From Tribonema minus (lineage: Eukaryota; Sar; Xanthophyceae; Tribonematales; Tribonemataceae), in NCBI GenBank assembly GCA_017506865.1, contig JAFCMP010000044.1, positions 1 to 64,000 of the forward strand: 64,000 nt of DNA, written 5' to 3'. Shown in pieces: positions 21,789-32,834 of the stretch. Position 1 is the stretch's first letter. The number at the start of each line of letters is the position of its first letter. The notes under the pieces are model-generated. The model was not told the origin of the DNA. It worked only from the letters and a program-made list of their open reading frames with translations, and ran no database searches. The position numbers were made by a program, and so were the translations under genes.

Positions 21789-24047
21789 CTAGTCCTCCTC
21801 CGGCAGGAACCCCCCCCACTCGACCCCCCCGCTCTCGAACGTCTCCCCCCACTGCTTGAGGTACACCTCGTCCTCGTCCTGCAGCTGTAGCGTCACATCC
21901 GTCGTCGCGTACGAACAGCACGTGAGCGTCCAGCCGTCGCGCCGCAGGTCCTTGAGCAGCCCCAGCCCGCCCTCCATCTTGACCTGCGCCGCGAGCAGCG
22001 AATCTCACGTTTTCAACGCTTCATTTGCTCCCAATTTTGCTTGATATTAATAAAGCCATAGGTGACAATGTGGGGATGCGGCGGTAACGCGTGTCATGGA
22101 GGTATGAGCTTGAGGCCATGTACTTGAAGGTATTTGATTATGCGGTATCGAAGAAGTTGAGGTTTGGCGGTGCACAAACTGTAACTGTGAACCGACCGCC
22201 GGTATGCCTCAGCTTCAGCGGGGACATCAACTCGTGAGGCAGCTGCATCTGCGAAAGACAGTCACTCTACATGTTAGATCAGGCGTCTGCGCAGCATGCA
22301 CAGTGGCGAATATCGATCCGCCACGACGCAACCTGATTTGGCACTCCTGGCTGTGTACCGACACTCTCCCGCATGGGCTGCTAGTGGTCCAGCGAGAGTA
22401 AAACCGCACGCACGGTCAGGGTTTGAGCTCACGCCATACAACATTGACTGCGCCATGGCACTGTACTGCACTCGCGTGTGCGACGCTGCGCTGTAAATCA
22501 TCGCAGTCACGGCCTGTGTAGCTCATGTGCCGCGTCGCATACATGGGCGCGCGCATACGTACGCCGCTGTGTCTTCTCACCTTCCCCTCCTGCACGTGCA
22601 TGGCGCACGTCGTGCAGCAGCCGTTGCGGCACATGCGCCGCCCGTTCTGCAGCGGCAGATCGTGTCCTTCGTCTTCAAATGCGAAGTAGATGTAGCGGTC
22701 ATCCGGGACGTCCATCTGCGCCACCACCTCGCCGGCCTTGTTCTTGATCGTGACCTGCAGCGGCAGGCGCACTGTCAGTGCCGTTTGCTTCTAAAAGCTC
22801 TGGTTTAAATCTTTCAGTGTCGTGAGAACGACAGCTTCTACATTGTCAGTGCCATTTGCTTGCATCTGGTTTTCAATTATCGTGAGCAAGACAGCTTACA
22901 AACCAGCATCATGCAGCCAGCGCCCTCGCAGCGCAGTATGCGTCGTGTTGCATCTGGTTTTCAATTACCGTGAGCAAGACAGCTTACAAACCAGCATCAT
23001 GCAGCCAGCGCCCTCGCAGCGTAGAATGCGTCGTGTGAACGTGCTGGCGTGCATACTATGCATCATCCATGTATGCGCAAGTATTAGCGTGACCCTATTC
23101 TGTGCTGGGCATCAGCACACCTGTGATGTGCTGCCATGCTCTGCACTGCTCACACACATAATGAGGCCTGGTTCGAGGCACCGGCGCTGCTGCTGCTACC
23201 GAAAGGTGGGGCCAAAAGAGGCTGATGGCATAGTCACCCCATTGACGGGCTTCGCAGTGGATGACACTCATTGGTGCATCTCACTGATGGTACCCCGCCC
23301 ACCACATGCTGCCATAGGATTATAGTGACTGTTGCGTTGCGTTCACCGTGCAGGACGACAAGCATGGCCCGGTGTCGCAAAACAGAAATTTGAAGTTGCA
23401 TTGACGCAACTTCGACAGCACGTGCAACGCTGCTGTCATAGGTAATCAGCAGCCCATGCACAATTTAATAATGCACCAAAGGCGGTAGTCACGACAACAA
23501 TCTGGGATCCAAAGGCATCTGGAAATGGTGCGGTGAGCAAATCGACGGGCTGAGCAAGTGCAACTCCTATCACTTCAGTAGCGGATTTTCAGTGCCGGTG
23601 TCTCGCCACACTTGTGTCACCACTCAAATGCCACCACAGCAGGGTTCGGGTGCCTAAACCACTACCGGACTCGAGTGCTGACGCATGTGTTCCTATTGTA
23701 TCGACATGCTCTACCCACTGCTTCAAAATCCGTTGTAGGATCCCGTGCGGTGATTTCGTACATCGTATCCTGATGTGTGCTGAACTTGCCTTGTGCGTCT
23801 GTGCGTTCGGATCTCCAGGCCATATACCTCCGACACCGGGCTCCAGAGGCTGGTTAGGCCACGAGTTGGGTGAGTATCGCACATCGTAAGCCATCCTGCA
23901 TGTGTGCCGCGGATGCTTTTGTCGAGCTGCGGTGTTCGGGCCCGCAGCTGCTGCACAAAGTCTGCCTGCTGGTACTGCTGCAGGCACGAAGCCCTGGCAG
24001 CAGGACGCCAGCGACAGCGCCACGACGCTGCCTCCTATCCACCTCAT
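21789..24047 (-). CDS. FDC2: Plastid-targeted FdC2-type [2Fe-2S] ferredoxin
   Basis: Three exons (minus): 23790-24047, 22581-22754, 21789-21983; 208 aa. The leader MRWIGGSVVALSLASCCQ is signal-peptide-like and is followed by GFVPA, resembling the Phe-containing cleavage site of secondary-plastid preproteins. The ferredoxin fold holds CRNGCCTTC (C-X4-C-X2-C) and WTLTC as the fourth ligand. After it comes QDEDEVYLKQWG, which matches the C-terminal extension of plant FdC2, not photosynthetic Fd; CRxGCC also fits FdC2. FdC2 is a plastid ferredoxin with altered redox properties; its exact role here is inferred. Intron 1 uses a GC donor (AAG|GCAAGT) spliced in phase 0 to HK|VTIK. It shares a 92-bp divergent upstream region with the PPR gene. 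Confidence 0.88.
22861..23036. repeat. 88-bp direct tandem duplication in FdC2 intron 1
   Basis: Two copies (22861-22948, 22949-23036) beginning TGCATCTGGTTTTCAATTA and containing CATCATGCAGCCAGCG differ at only a few bases. It is purely intronic and contains no exon sequence, unlike the exon-end copies in the other genes. Confidence 0.85.
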
Positions 24048-24139
24048 GATGTGTGTGCGCGTGCCTTCGGCATGCAGTTGAACTTGTGAAGTTCCAAACC
24101 TGAATCAGGCATATTCAATTGATCAAGCATGTTGGTGAC
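24048..24139. promoter_or_regulatory. 92-bp divergent intergenic region, FdC2 / PPR gene
   Basis: The two start codons face away from each other across only 92 bp, so both 5' UTRs and core promoters must overlap here or extend into coding sequence. No TATA box is obvious; a TATTCAATTGATCAA segment is the most AT-rich part. Co-regulation of two organelle-targeted proteins is an inference. Confidence 0.6.
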
Positions 24140-27100
24140 ATGAGAGCCTTCGCAGCAGCTGCAGGATCCGCGCGGGCCAACGGCATCATGCGATGCGTGC
24201 GAGGCACTGCCAGTGGTGCAAACTCATTCAGACCACTGAGCCAACCGCTGCCTGCCACTACTCCCACCGTCTTGAGGCTGCATAGTAGCGCCTCTGTGCG
24301 TGTTCTCGGCAGATGCAATGTTGCTACAACAGCAGGGCCTGCCTCTGCAGTCGCAAAGCCGAAGCGTCAACCGCGGCAGGGCAACGACGTAGCGGGAGGC
24401 CCTGCTCCTGCTGCTGCCACAGCGCCGAAGCGTCGCCGGGACAAGGGAAGCAGCGGCGGTGATCGCAGTGCATCACACCGTCTTTTATATCTCCTGGAGA
24501 GGCTGGACAGCTGGACAAGCGGACCAGGCGCTCGCAGACAACACGCAGCGGCGTTAAACGCTGTCAAGGAGACGTTGGCGAGACCAGAAAGTCTCGTCGC
24601 TTGGCAGTGGGCCAGAGTGGGGGTGTACTGTGTCAAGCACTTTGATACGGATATCACTGTCAGAGTTGGCAAAGCGCTTCTGACTGGCAGTGCTGCTGAT
24701 GGGAAGGAGCCCGACGGCGTGAGGACCACTCGCGTAGTGAATGCAACCCGCATCGTGGACGCAGCGTCGAAGGCCAGAAAGTGAGGGAACCGCTCGACAA
24801 GTGCTTGCAACATCTATGCTCTCATGTCACACGGTCAAGTGCATTGCACGGCCATCTCAACTTGTGAAAAAAAACAGTGAAGGCATGAGGACGATTCAGA
24901 GCCCAGCTCGTTGCTGCGTTGTCAATCATCATGGATGCTGCACTGATCTTTTTTGCCTGCTAGGCAGTGTGGCCGCGCTCACTGTGGCTATTGCAACAAC
25001 AGATTCTTTTGTGAGCCCACGCCAGGGATCGGTACAGCCACATGGACAGTTTCATCATCAACTAATATATATACATGATGATGATTAGGCACGAGCTCAC
25101 ATGTACATGAAGTCATTGTTCAAGTACAACATCAGCAATTGCGCCCGCGCAGCCGACCACCAGGCCGTCTGGATGCGCGAGGCCACACCGCGGCCGCCGC
25201 CGCTCATGTTTATGTTTTTCACTCATCGTCAAGCTGCTGCTGCGCGTGTGCAAGCGGACCCACTGCCTCCCCCCCCCCCCCCCCCCCCTCCCCCAAAAAA
25301 ACGCACGTGTGGCGGCAGGTGGGACGTCGTGGACGACATGCTGGCGCTCATGCACGCCGCAGGCGCGCCGCCCAACGAGGTCACACACGTCGCCGCGCTC
25401 AGCGCCATGGCAAAGGCCGGCGAGCACGGCCGCATCGCAGCGCTGCTCCGCAGGTCGCTCCTGACGTCCAGCACGCGCCTCTGGAACGCCATCCTGAGTG
25501 GCTGCGTGGCGGCGGTGCACACGACGCCGCAGCAGCGGCGCAGCGCTGCGCTCTACGGCGGCGGCGGCAGCAGCGGCGCCGGCAGCCGTGTCGACGGCAG
25601 CGGCGCCAGCAGCCGTGACGGCAGCAGCCATGGCGGCAGCAGCGGTGCCGGCAGCCGCGTCCACAGCAGCGCCGCCAGCAGCCATAGCGGCAGCAGCGGC
25701 ACCGGCGGCCGTGGCGGCGGCAGCGGCGGCAGCGCTGCAGTGGAGGATGAGGGGGTATACCGGGTGTGCAGGAAGTATTTCGAGGCGATGCTCGCCGCCG
25801 GCGCGCAGCCCAACGCGATGACGTTCAGCCTGCTCATCTGGGTGGCGCACCGCGCGCCGGACAACGCCGTCGCGCGCGCGGAGCGCATCGTCGCCGCCAT
25901 GCAGGTGCGCCGACGTGGCATGTGTGTGTGCATGAGCGCAGGCATGTAGGTATCAGCAGTCGCGTCGCCGAGTGTACATGCCTGCCTACGATTCGCTGCG
26001 AAGCAATCACGGCTGACAGGAGGGGGGGGGGGGAGGGGGGGCGGTGATGGTGGGGGAGAGGTGCTGCGCCCACCTGCGAGGGCTGTGCCCTGCTGGTGCC
26101 GCCACTGTTCGGTGCGCTGCTTTGGCAGCTGATTCACAAAAGACGTTTGCTGTTGCGCAGGTGGATGCACGGGTGCGGAAATCGCATATCCGCCGCGTCG
26201 GGTTTCATCGACGTTACTCTGAACACATTTTTGTGCAACACATTGTTGTGCGCACCGCAGCGGCGATACGATGTTGGCATCGCAGTGCAGCCAGTGCTCC
26301 GCCGCGCCGCAGTACAGTCAGTGCGCTACGCTGTCGCAGTGCAGCCTGAGCTCTGCGATGCTGTCTGCGGTCTGCGTGCAGCGATGACACTGAGCACCGC
26401 CCGCAGTGACGTCAGCGCTCCGCGGTGCCTCAGCGATGCCAGTGCTCCACGATGCCGAGGTGACGTCAGTGCTCCGCAGTGACGGCAGTGACATCAGTGC
26501 TCCGCAGTGCCGCAGCAATGTCAGTGCTCCAGGTGCAGCAGTGACGTCAGTGCTCAGCAGTGCCGCAGTGATGTCCGTGCTCCACTCCATCACGGGTGCT
26601 CCGCAGCGGCGCACTGATGACCAATACTCACGGCGCCGCAGCGACACCAGCGGCCAGCACTTGGGCACAGCAGCGGGCAACGTCACACGAGCGGGGGGAT
26701 CAGGGGGCGAAGTGAGTGGGGGGGACAAAGGCGGAGTGAGCATCACGTCATTGTCGGCCGCGTCAAGTTTGACCTTGAGGACTCCGTTGCCCGCGTCGCC
26801 GCTCTCCGCCGCCGCAGGATCGCTGGGGCGTCACCCCCGAAGTGACGTGCTTCAACAGCTTCATGGGGGTGCTCATTGAGAGCGGCCAGCCGCAGCACGC
26901 GCTGGCGCTGCTTCAGGAACGCCTCGCATCGCATGCGGCGGGGGGCGGCGGGCAGCAGCAGCAGGGGAGTGGGGAGGGTGAGGGGGAGGGGCAGGGGAAG
27001 GGGAAGGGGGGCAGCAATGGGGAGGGGCAGGGGAAAGAGAAGGGGGGAGGGGGGGCGTCGGGGGTCTGGGCAGGGGTCGTGCCTGACGTGCGGTCGTACA

Positions 27101-29405
27101 CCAAGGGCTTCGGCGCGTGCGAGCGCGCAGGCGACTGGCAGGCGGCGCTGGACCTGCTGAGGTGAGGAAAACCCCAACTCTAATCTTAAGGACAACTCGC
27201 GACACGCCTCGTCAAGCTGCGGTACTGTTCTGGCGGCTCTGGGGAGACATCATCCCGGTGCCGCGCTGCTCAGCGGAGGTGATATGGCGGTTGCGTGCGG
27301 TGCAAGCGCTTCTGGGCAAGTCAGCATGCCCCCTCGCCGGCCCGCGACGACTCATATGTATGCTTCCAAGTACACGTTCATAGATCAAAGCAAATATCAT
27401 CATAGAAGTAGTGCATGCACGTTTCTCAAGTGTATGGATGATGTAGGGCATCGCACTCGCGCCTGCGCGCACAGCGCAGCGAAGCCGTCAATTGGATGAC
27501 AGCTGTGGCGCGTTGCCCGCATGTACTGCGGCTCAGCGTCGCGCCGCAGCCGGCCGGTTGACACGCGCGTGGAGCTCCGCCAGCCGCTGCGAACGTCCGT
27601 GAGGCAAAGCTGCGCCTGGTTTCTGAAGGCGGAGCACTGTTAGCATCGCAGGACGGACTGCTCTTCGGCACCGTCGACATGACGGCGCTGCGCTGCTGTG
27701 CGCCGTGAAAGGTCTGCGCGTCACTTCAAGTTGAGGTGGATCAATTGAAGTTGAGGCAGGGACTGAGGCGCGCGTACCTGCTGTAAGGAGTGTCACTTGC
27801 GCAAGGACATGTAACTTCAAGTTGAGGTGGATCACTTCATGTTGAGTTGGCATGCGCAACTTCTGCAGAGAGTGTCGCTTACGTAGGGACATATCTGCTG
27901 CGACATCCGCTGACTCCAAAGCAGCGCTTCTGCGAGCTGACGCGTGCCAGGGTAAGTTTCAAGATGTTGTGGATACGTTTGTTGAAGTATTCGCCTAGCG
28001 AACGTTGCGAGCATGGCAATGATGTCCCCGATGCACGTGTCTGGTAGGCCCCGTGCTGATGCTCGTACTGTACCACGCCCTGTGCGACTTCTATGACGGC
28101 GCTCAACTCACCACACGCATTCCACCTCGCTCCTCAAGTGCCCATTGCTCGTACTGCGCCTCAAGCGACCTTTTGTGACAGCGCTCACTCTTCTTGCTTT
28201 CCTCATCACTCAACGCTCATGTCTGCAGGCGCGCACGGAATGACGAGAGCCTCAAGGCCGACACCCTCATGTGCAACAGGTACGGAGAGAGAGGGGGGGG
28301 GGGGGGGGGGCGATTCCATTTGGCGATGTTGTCTCGAAGTAATCGTCATTGCGCATTGAGAGACACTATCAAGGCGTTCACAATGTTCATGTAGGTTGTG
28401 GTGGCAAGCTGGACGTCCACCCTCTGGGCTTTTTCACGCCCTACGCAACACTGAATAAACTTACATAGGTTTACTGCACAACACCTCTGAACACCTGGCT
28501 GCCGCGCTCATGGCCCCGTTGCTACTGTTACGCGCGCGTTATGCTGTAGGACAGACGTTGTAATGTGAGCGGCGCGCAGCGCGCGGCGCCCGCCACAGCT
28601 GCGCCGACCATGACTGCGTTGCGCTGTTACGATGACAGTGTCAGGCATCGCCCACGTGCACGCAGTTTCATGCGCTGCGCTACCACTGCGTGGCGGCCTC
28701 TACAGGCCTGACCATGCGCCTTTGACAGCCCTGGCTCTCAACCTGTGGGCACACGCCTTCAGATAACACTTTGGAGGGCGGTAGAGGTAGCTGCAAGTAG
28801 CACACCGCAGCACGACGGTGCACACGAGAGCAGAGCGTTCCACGTGTCAAAAGGTCATTCACCAACCGCTGCCCTCCCCCCCCCCACCCCCCCTCCCCAC
28901 CCTGTAAACCCCCTCGTCGCAGCGCCATGAGCGTGCTGGCGCGCCAAGCCCGGTGGGCCGAGGCGGTGGCGCTGCTCAGCGAGATGTGCGATGCCAATAG
29001 CCGCCTCTGCATGCCACCCGACGCGATTACGTACAACATGTTGATGACCGCGTGCACGCGCGGCGGCGAGCCCGCGCTCGCGCTGTCGCTCTTCGAGGCC
29101 ATGGGCAAGGCCGGCTTAGCGCGCGATGAGGTGAGCGGAGCTGAGCGCTGCTGCCGCTGCTGCGTCATCTATTGATCTGATGCAGATGGCAAAACTATGT
29201 GTATGCCAGCGTCCACTGTTGACGGCGTCCTCACATGCTGCACAACACATGTAGAAGTACTTGATACAACTCACACAACATCCGCAGTCCGGTGCTGCCG
29301 CGTCACTGCGCCCGTCGCATCGTCCGGTTCACTCATCAAGGCACCTAGATCATTGAGGCACCCCAGATGCGCTCTAACACGTGACTTGCTGACTCAGACT
29401 CACAG

Positions 29406-29442
<37 letters not shown>

Positions 29443-30510
29443 ACCCCAACCCCCCCCTACTCAGGTCAGCTACGGAGCCGCGCTGCACGCGTGCCTGCTC
29501 TCCGTCGACGGCCGCCGCGCCCTCTCGCTGCTCGCCCAGATGCGCGCGCGCCGCATACGCATCGCGCGCGCGAGCTATGCGACGGTCGTGTACGCGTGCG
29601 CGCGCGCCGGGCTCGCCGCGGAGGCGCTCGCGACGTACCGCGACGCGTGCGCGCGCGGCCAGCGCCCCCTGGGCAGGGCGCCTCAGGTGCCTACCACTTA
29701 CCCTCATCCCGCCCCCTTTAATCGAACTCTTTGTTCTGTGGCAAGGCGCCTCAGGTGCATGACCCTCACCTCGCCCCTAATTGCCAACCCTTTGCGGCAA
29801 GGCGCTTCGCTATCGACTTGCGGTGCGCACCGCGGCGGCAGCGGCGGTGCCCATGGACGAAGAGCGTCTGTATCATTTTGCATGAGGTGTACAGAAGTAC
29901 AAGTACGTGCGGTTGAAGCTGTGACTGCCGTTGACTGTCGCCGCAGTGCACGTGCCGATGTACGCGGCTTGCGCTCTCATGCGCGTGCGTGCACCTGTTG
30001 CGTCAAATGCGCCTTTGTGTAAGTTGTGGTGCATCTGCGGCGCCGCATGTTGCGCGCACGCACGCGAGGCTCTCGCCATCGCGCGTTTTGTTGTCACGCC
30101 TGGGGCACACACAACAAACAAAATGCTTCCGTAAAGGTCTGCGTCAGTGATTACGCGATGCTCCTGTTCCGTTCCACTCGTGCACTCAGTGCTGCAAGTT
30201 GCAGAGCCTGTCGCAGCAAGTCGCGCCGCTGTCCCCGCGGCCTGCGGACCAGACGTTTCTGCGCCGGGATGTCAGAGCCAGATACCTACCTGCCCTTCAT
30301 TTACCCCCCCCCCCCCCCCCCCAGGCGGCGCGAACATGTGCGCCTGTGACGTGACTCCTCACACGCCTATACTGGGACAATCATCCTGACTCTCGACTCT
30401 TGACTCCGTCTGCACCGCTGCGCGCGCAGGAGATGGAGGCGGCGTGCGAAGCGGCGGGGCTCGGCGCGGAAGCGCGAGCTGCAGTGGCATCCGGCAGCTC
30501 ATCCGCTTGA
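24140..30510 (+). CDS. Pentatricopeptide-repeat (PPR) protein, organelle RNA-binding
   Basis: Seven exons: 24140-24780, 25319-25904, 26818-27161, 28229-28279, 28923-29130, 29465-29686, 30430-30510; 710 aa, all phases consistent. The N terminus (MRAFAAAAGSARANG, Arg/Ala-rich) looks like a mitochondrial or plastid presequence, and residues 1-140 are otherwise low in recognisable motifs. About nine ~35-aa helical repeats follow, with PPR landmarks (AAGAPPNEVTHVAALSAMAK, PDAITYNMLMTACTRGG, ASYATVVYACARAG). No PLS/DYW editing domain. Two low-complexity inserts interrupt the array: a Gly/Ser stretch (DNA 25555-25735) and a Gly/Gln/Lys/Glu stretch (26940-27060). PPR proteins bind organelle transcripts for processing or stability; the target is unknown. 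ATG 24140 was chosen because the upstream in-frame codon is TTG. Confidence 0.85.
29738..29815 (+). repeat. Two copies of the 3' end of PPR exon 6
   Basis: GGCAAGGCGCCTCAGGTGC (about 29742) and GGCAAGGCGCTTC (about 29802) repeat the true exon end GGCAGGGCGCCTCAG|GTGC (29672-29690), each followed by related CCTCA-CCC intron sequence. Confidence 0.7.
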
Positions 30511-32834
30511 GCATCACCACGCGTGCGCGCACCACAGCCACTGCGCATGACGACTCTCGGTGCCGAGCCTCGCAGGGGCACACTTGATATGTCACATGTG
30601 CCTCTGGCTTGGACGAGTACCGAAGTAAACCTCATTGTGCAGAGAGTGCGTGCGTGCGCTGCTGCTGCTGCTGCCGTTTTACCAACAATGGCGCCTTCCG
30701 CGGCAGTACAGCATGCACCTGACGTGCATCCCCTGTGCCGTATTTTAATGGGCGGGTAAGCCCTCTCGAAGGATGCTGCTGGAGCAATCGTCTCCCATAG
30801 ATCGATTAGGACAGGAAAAACGCCGAGTCTCAAGCACCTAGGGCTGATGCACAGAAGGTTCGGCGGCACACGTTGCTTCAGCGCTGCTGGGCACAGCGGC
30901 ATCACAACGGCATCACAACAGACGCAAATGCACATATTGTGGTGTGCCACATGGCCCATACCTCATCAGACTTCTGGTGTGCACATCCTTGTTGCACCTT
31001 GCCGCAAACTGCTGCATGAGTGTATTTGCCGCCTGCTATGAGCAGCATTGACATGACATTGCAAAATTCCAAGGATTCTTGACGGTAAATGCGGAAGTGG
31101 CGAAGGCTTATCGGTACTTCTGTCGCGCACGCGCACCCAATCTTTCAGTACCATCATGCCCGCGGAGCTCACATATACACCATATTGCGGAACCCTTGGA
31201 AACGCAAGCTCGGGAGCGATGGCCGATAACCTTCTACAGTGGAAGCAGTGACTAGGGGGATGAGCACACCTCCATGAAAGTATCTCTGGAGACCCCGCTT
31301 CTCTGAATGTGTTCAGTAGCTCAAATGGTCGGGCTTGACGAGCCCTGTCAAATGCACCTATTTTCAAGTCCCCAGGCCCCAAACTTCGAGAGTTACAAGG
31401 GATTTGGTGACTCAATCGGTGCTTGAAGTAACTAGGCTTTGGCCTAGGGTTTGGCCTTGCTCAGCTCCATCGACTCGTGGGGGCTCGAGGTGGCCAATCG
31501 ATGCCTGACACGTGGGGCTTTCCAGCGGTGCAATCAGATTTTCCTGAAATCCGGGGTCTCCGGCGTTTGGTTTCAGGCTGAGAGAGAGCTCAAATGGGCA
31601 GTCGGCCACTGCAGCCTTGCGGCCCTGGTGTGGCACCCAGCCCGTGTAGACCTGTCGAGCACCTCGTCAGAATGCAGAGAACACGTACTACTCGCAGCCT
31701 CTCCCGCAAACGTGTGTGGTCGCTGCTGCTGATGCAGCAGCAGCAGTAGCTGTGGATTATCGATGCTGCTTGCCCTGCTACACACAAATGACCAGCAGCG
31801 TGGTGGTGACAGGTGCACATGTGCAGGCCGACCTTGCTTAGAAGCCAGCTGATCACCTCGGCTAATTTCAGGGCCGTCTTCGCTGATTTGGGCGGTTATA
31901 GCCGATTGTAGTCGGAGTCATTCGATAAATAGCCGGCTATAACCGGTTTTCTGTGATTTTTTGCGACTATTGTCGACTAAAGTCGGCCAAAGTCGGACAT
32001 GCAATTAACTATCCTTCATCTCAATGAGGGGATTCCAGTCCTCATAATGTTAGGAGCCATCTCCCTCATTGTCAGAAGTTATCCCATATCAATCCCCATC
32101 CCCTTAGTCACTGCTTCCACTGTACGTTGCGCGTAGCACCGGGTATGTGTGTGTTCAGAGCACAATGCGAGGCGCAGCACTGCCGTACACGCCCTTGCTG
32201 CGCGTGCTGCCTGATAACTCCACAGTACAGGGCGGCACAAGCAGGAGGACTCGTTGTCTAAGCAAGAACGTCAATGTTGGAGATGCGTACCATTCTTCGC
32301 TATTCAGGCGAGTCTCAATACTTCGGGACCCACAAGCAATTGTGACATGAATGTGCAAAGCGCTGCTCAGGCTGCAATAACACGCCTATGCCCCGGAGCC
32401 CGCACGACGCTGCAGGTGAGAGCGGGTACTACAGTACACCGTGTCTTCGCCCACGGGGGGGGGAAGCACATCTATTGAACAGGTGGTGCCTGCATATTAA
32501 GCCCTATTCTGTCGTTGACCACTAGCGCTGCACATGCACAAACATCGTTTGCAAGGATGAATCATGCATGCATGCATGCAACGGTTACTCTGACCTTCAA
32601 CTTTTGATAACGCCATGTCAACTTGAAGAATAGTTTTGCGTTGCATTTTCAGGCCCGCATTGACCCAGACACGGCGCAGTTACAGTACTGAGGCCCCACG
32701 AGAGTGCAACTCGACCGCTGCGCCTCTATCCCACACTTTCAGCGTTGGCACGAACCAGTGGACAGCCTGCACCTCCCCTCGGGATTACCTCAGCTTGCTA
32801 TACAGCGCGTCATAGTTCAATTCTGAGAGCAGCC
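30511..32834. other. Spacer between PPR and GDH genes
   Basis: No recognisable gene on either strand; ORFs up to 192 aa (30381-30959, minus) have no motif I know. Contains an AT-richer block with recurring GTCGACT/AGTCGG words (about 31870-32000), a CTGCTGATGCAGCAGCAG near-palindrome (about 31722-31748) and a (CATG)n run near 32565. The last ~100 bp should carry the GDH promoter and 5' UTR. Confidence 0.55.

Noticed and set aside
25113-25850. 245-aa minus-strand Ala-rich ORF
   Set aside because: It is the antisense shadow of the GC-rich PPR exon 2 and its Gly/Ser insert.
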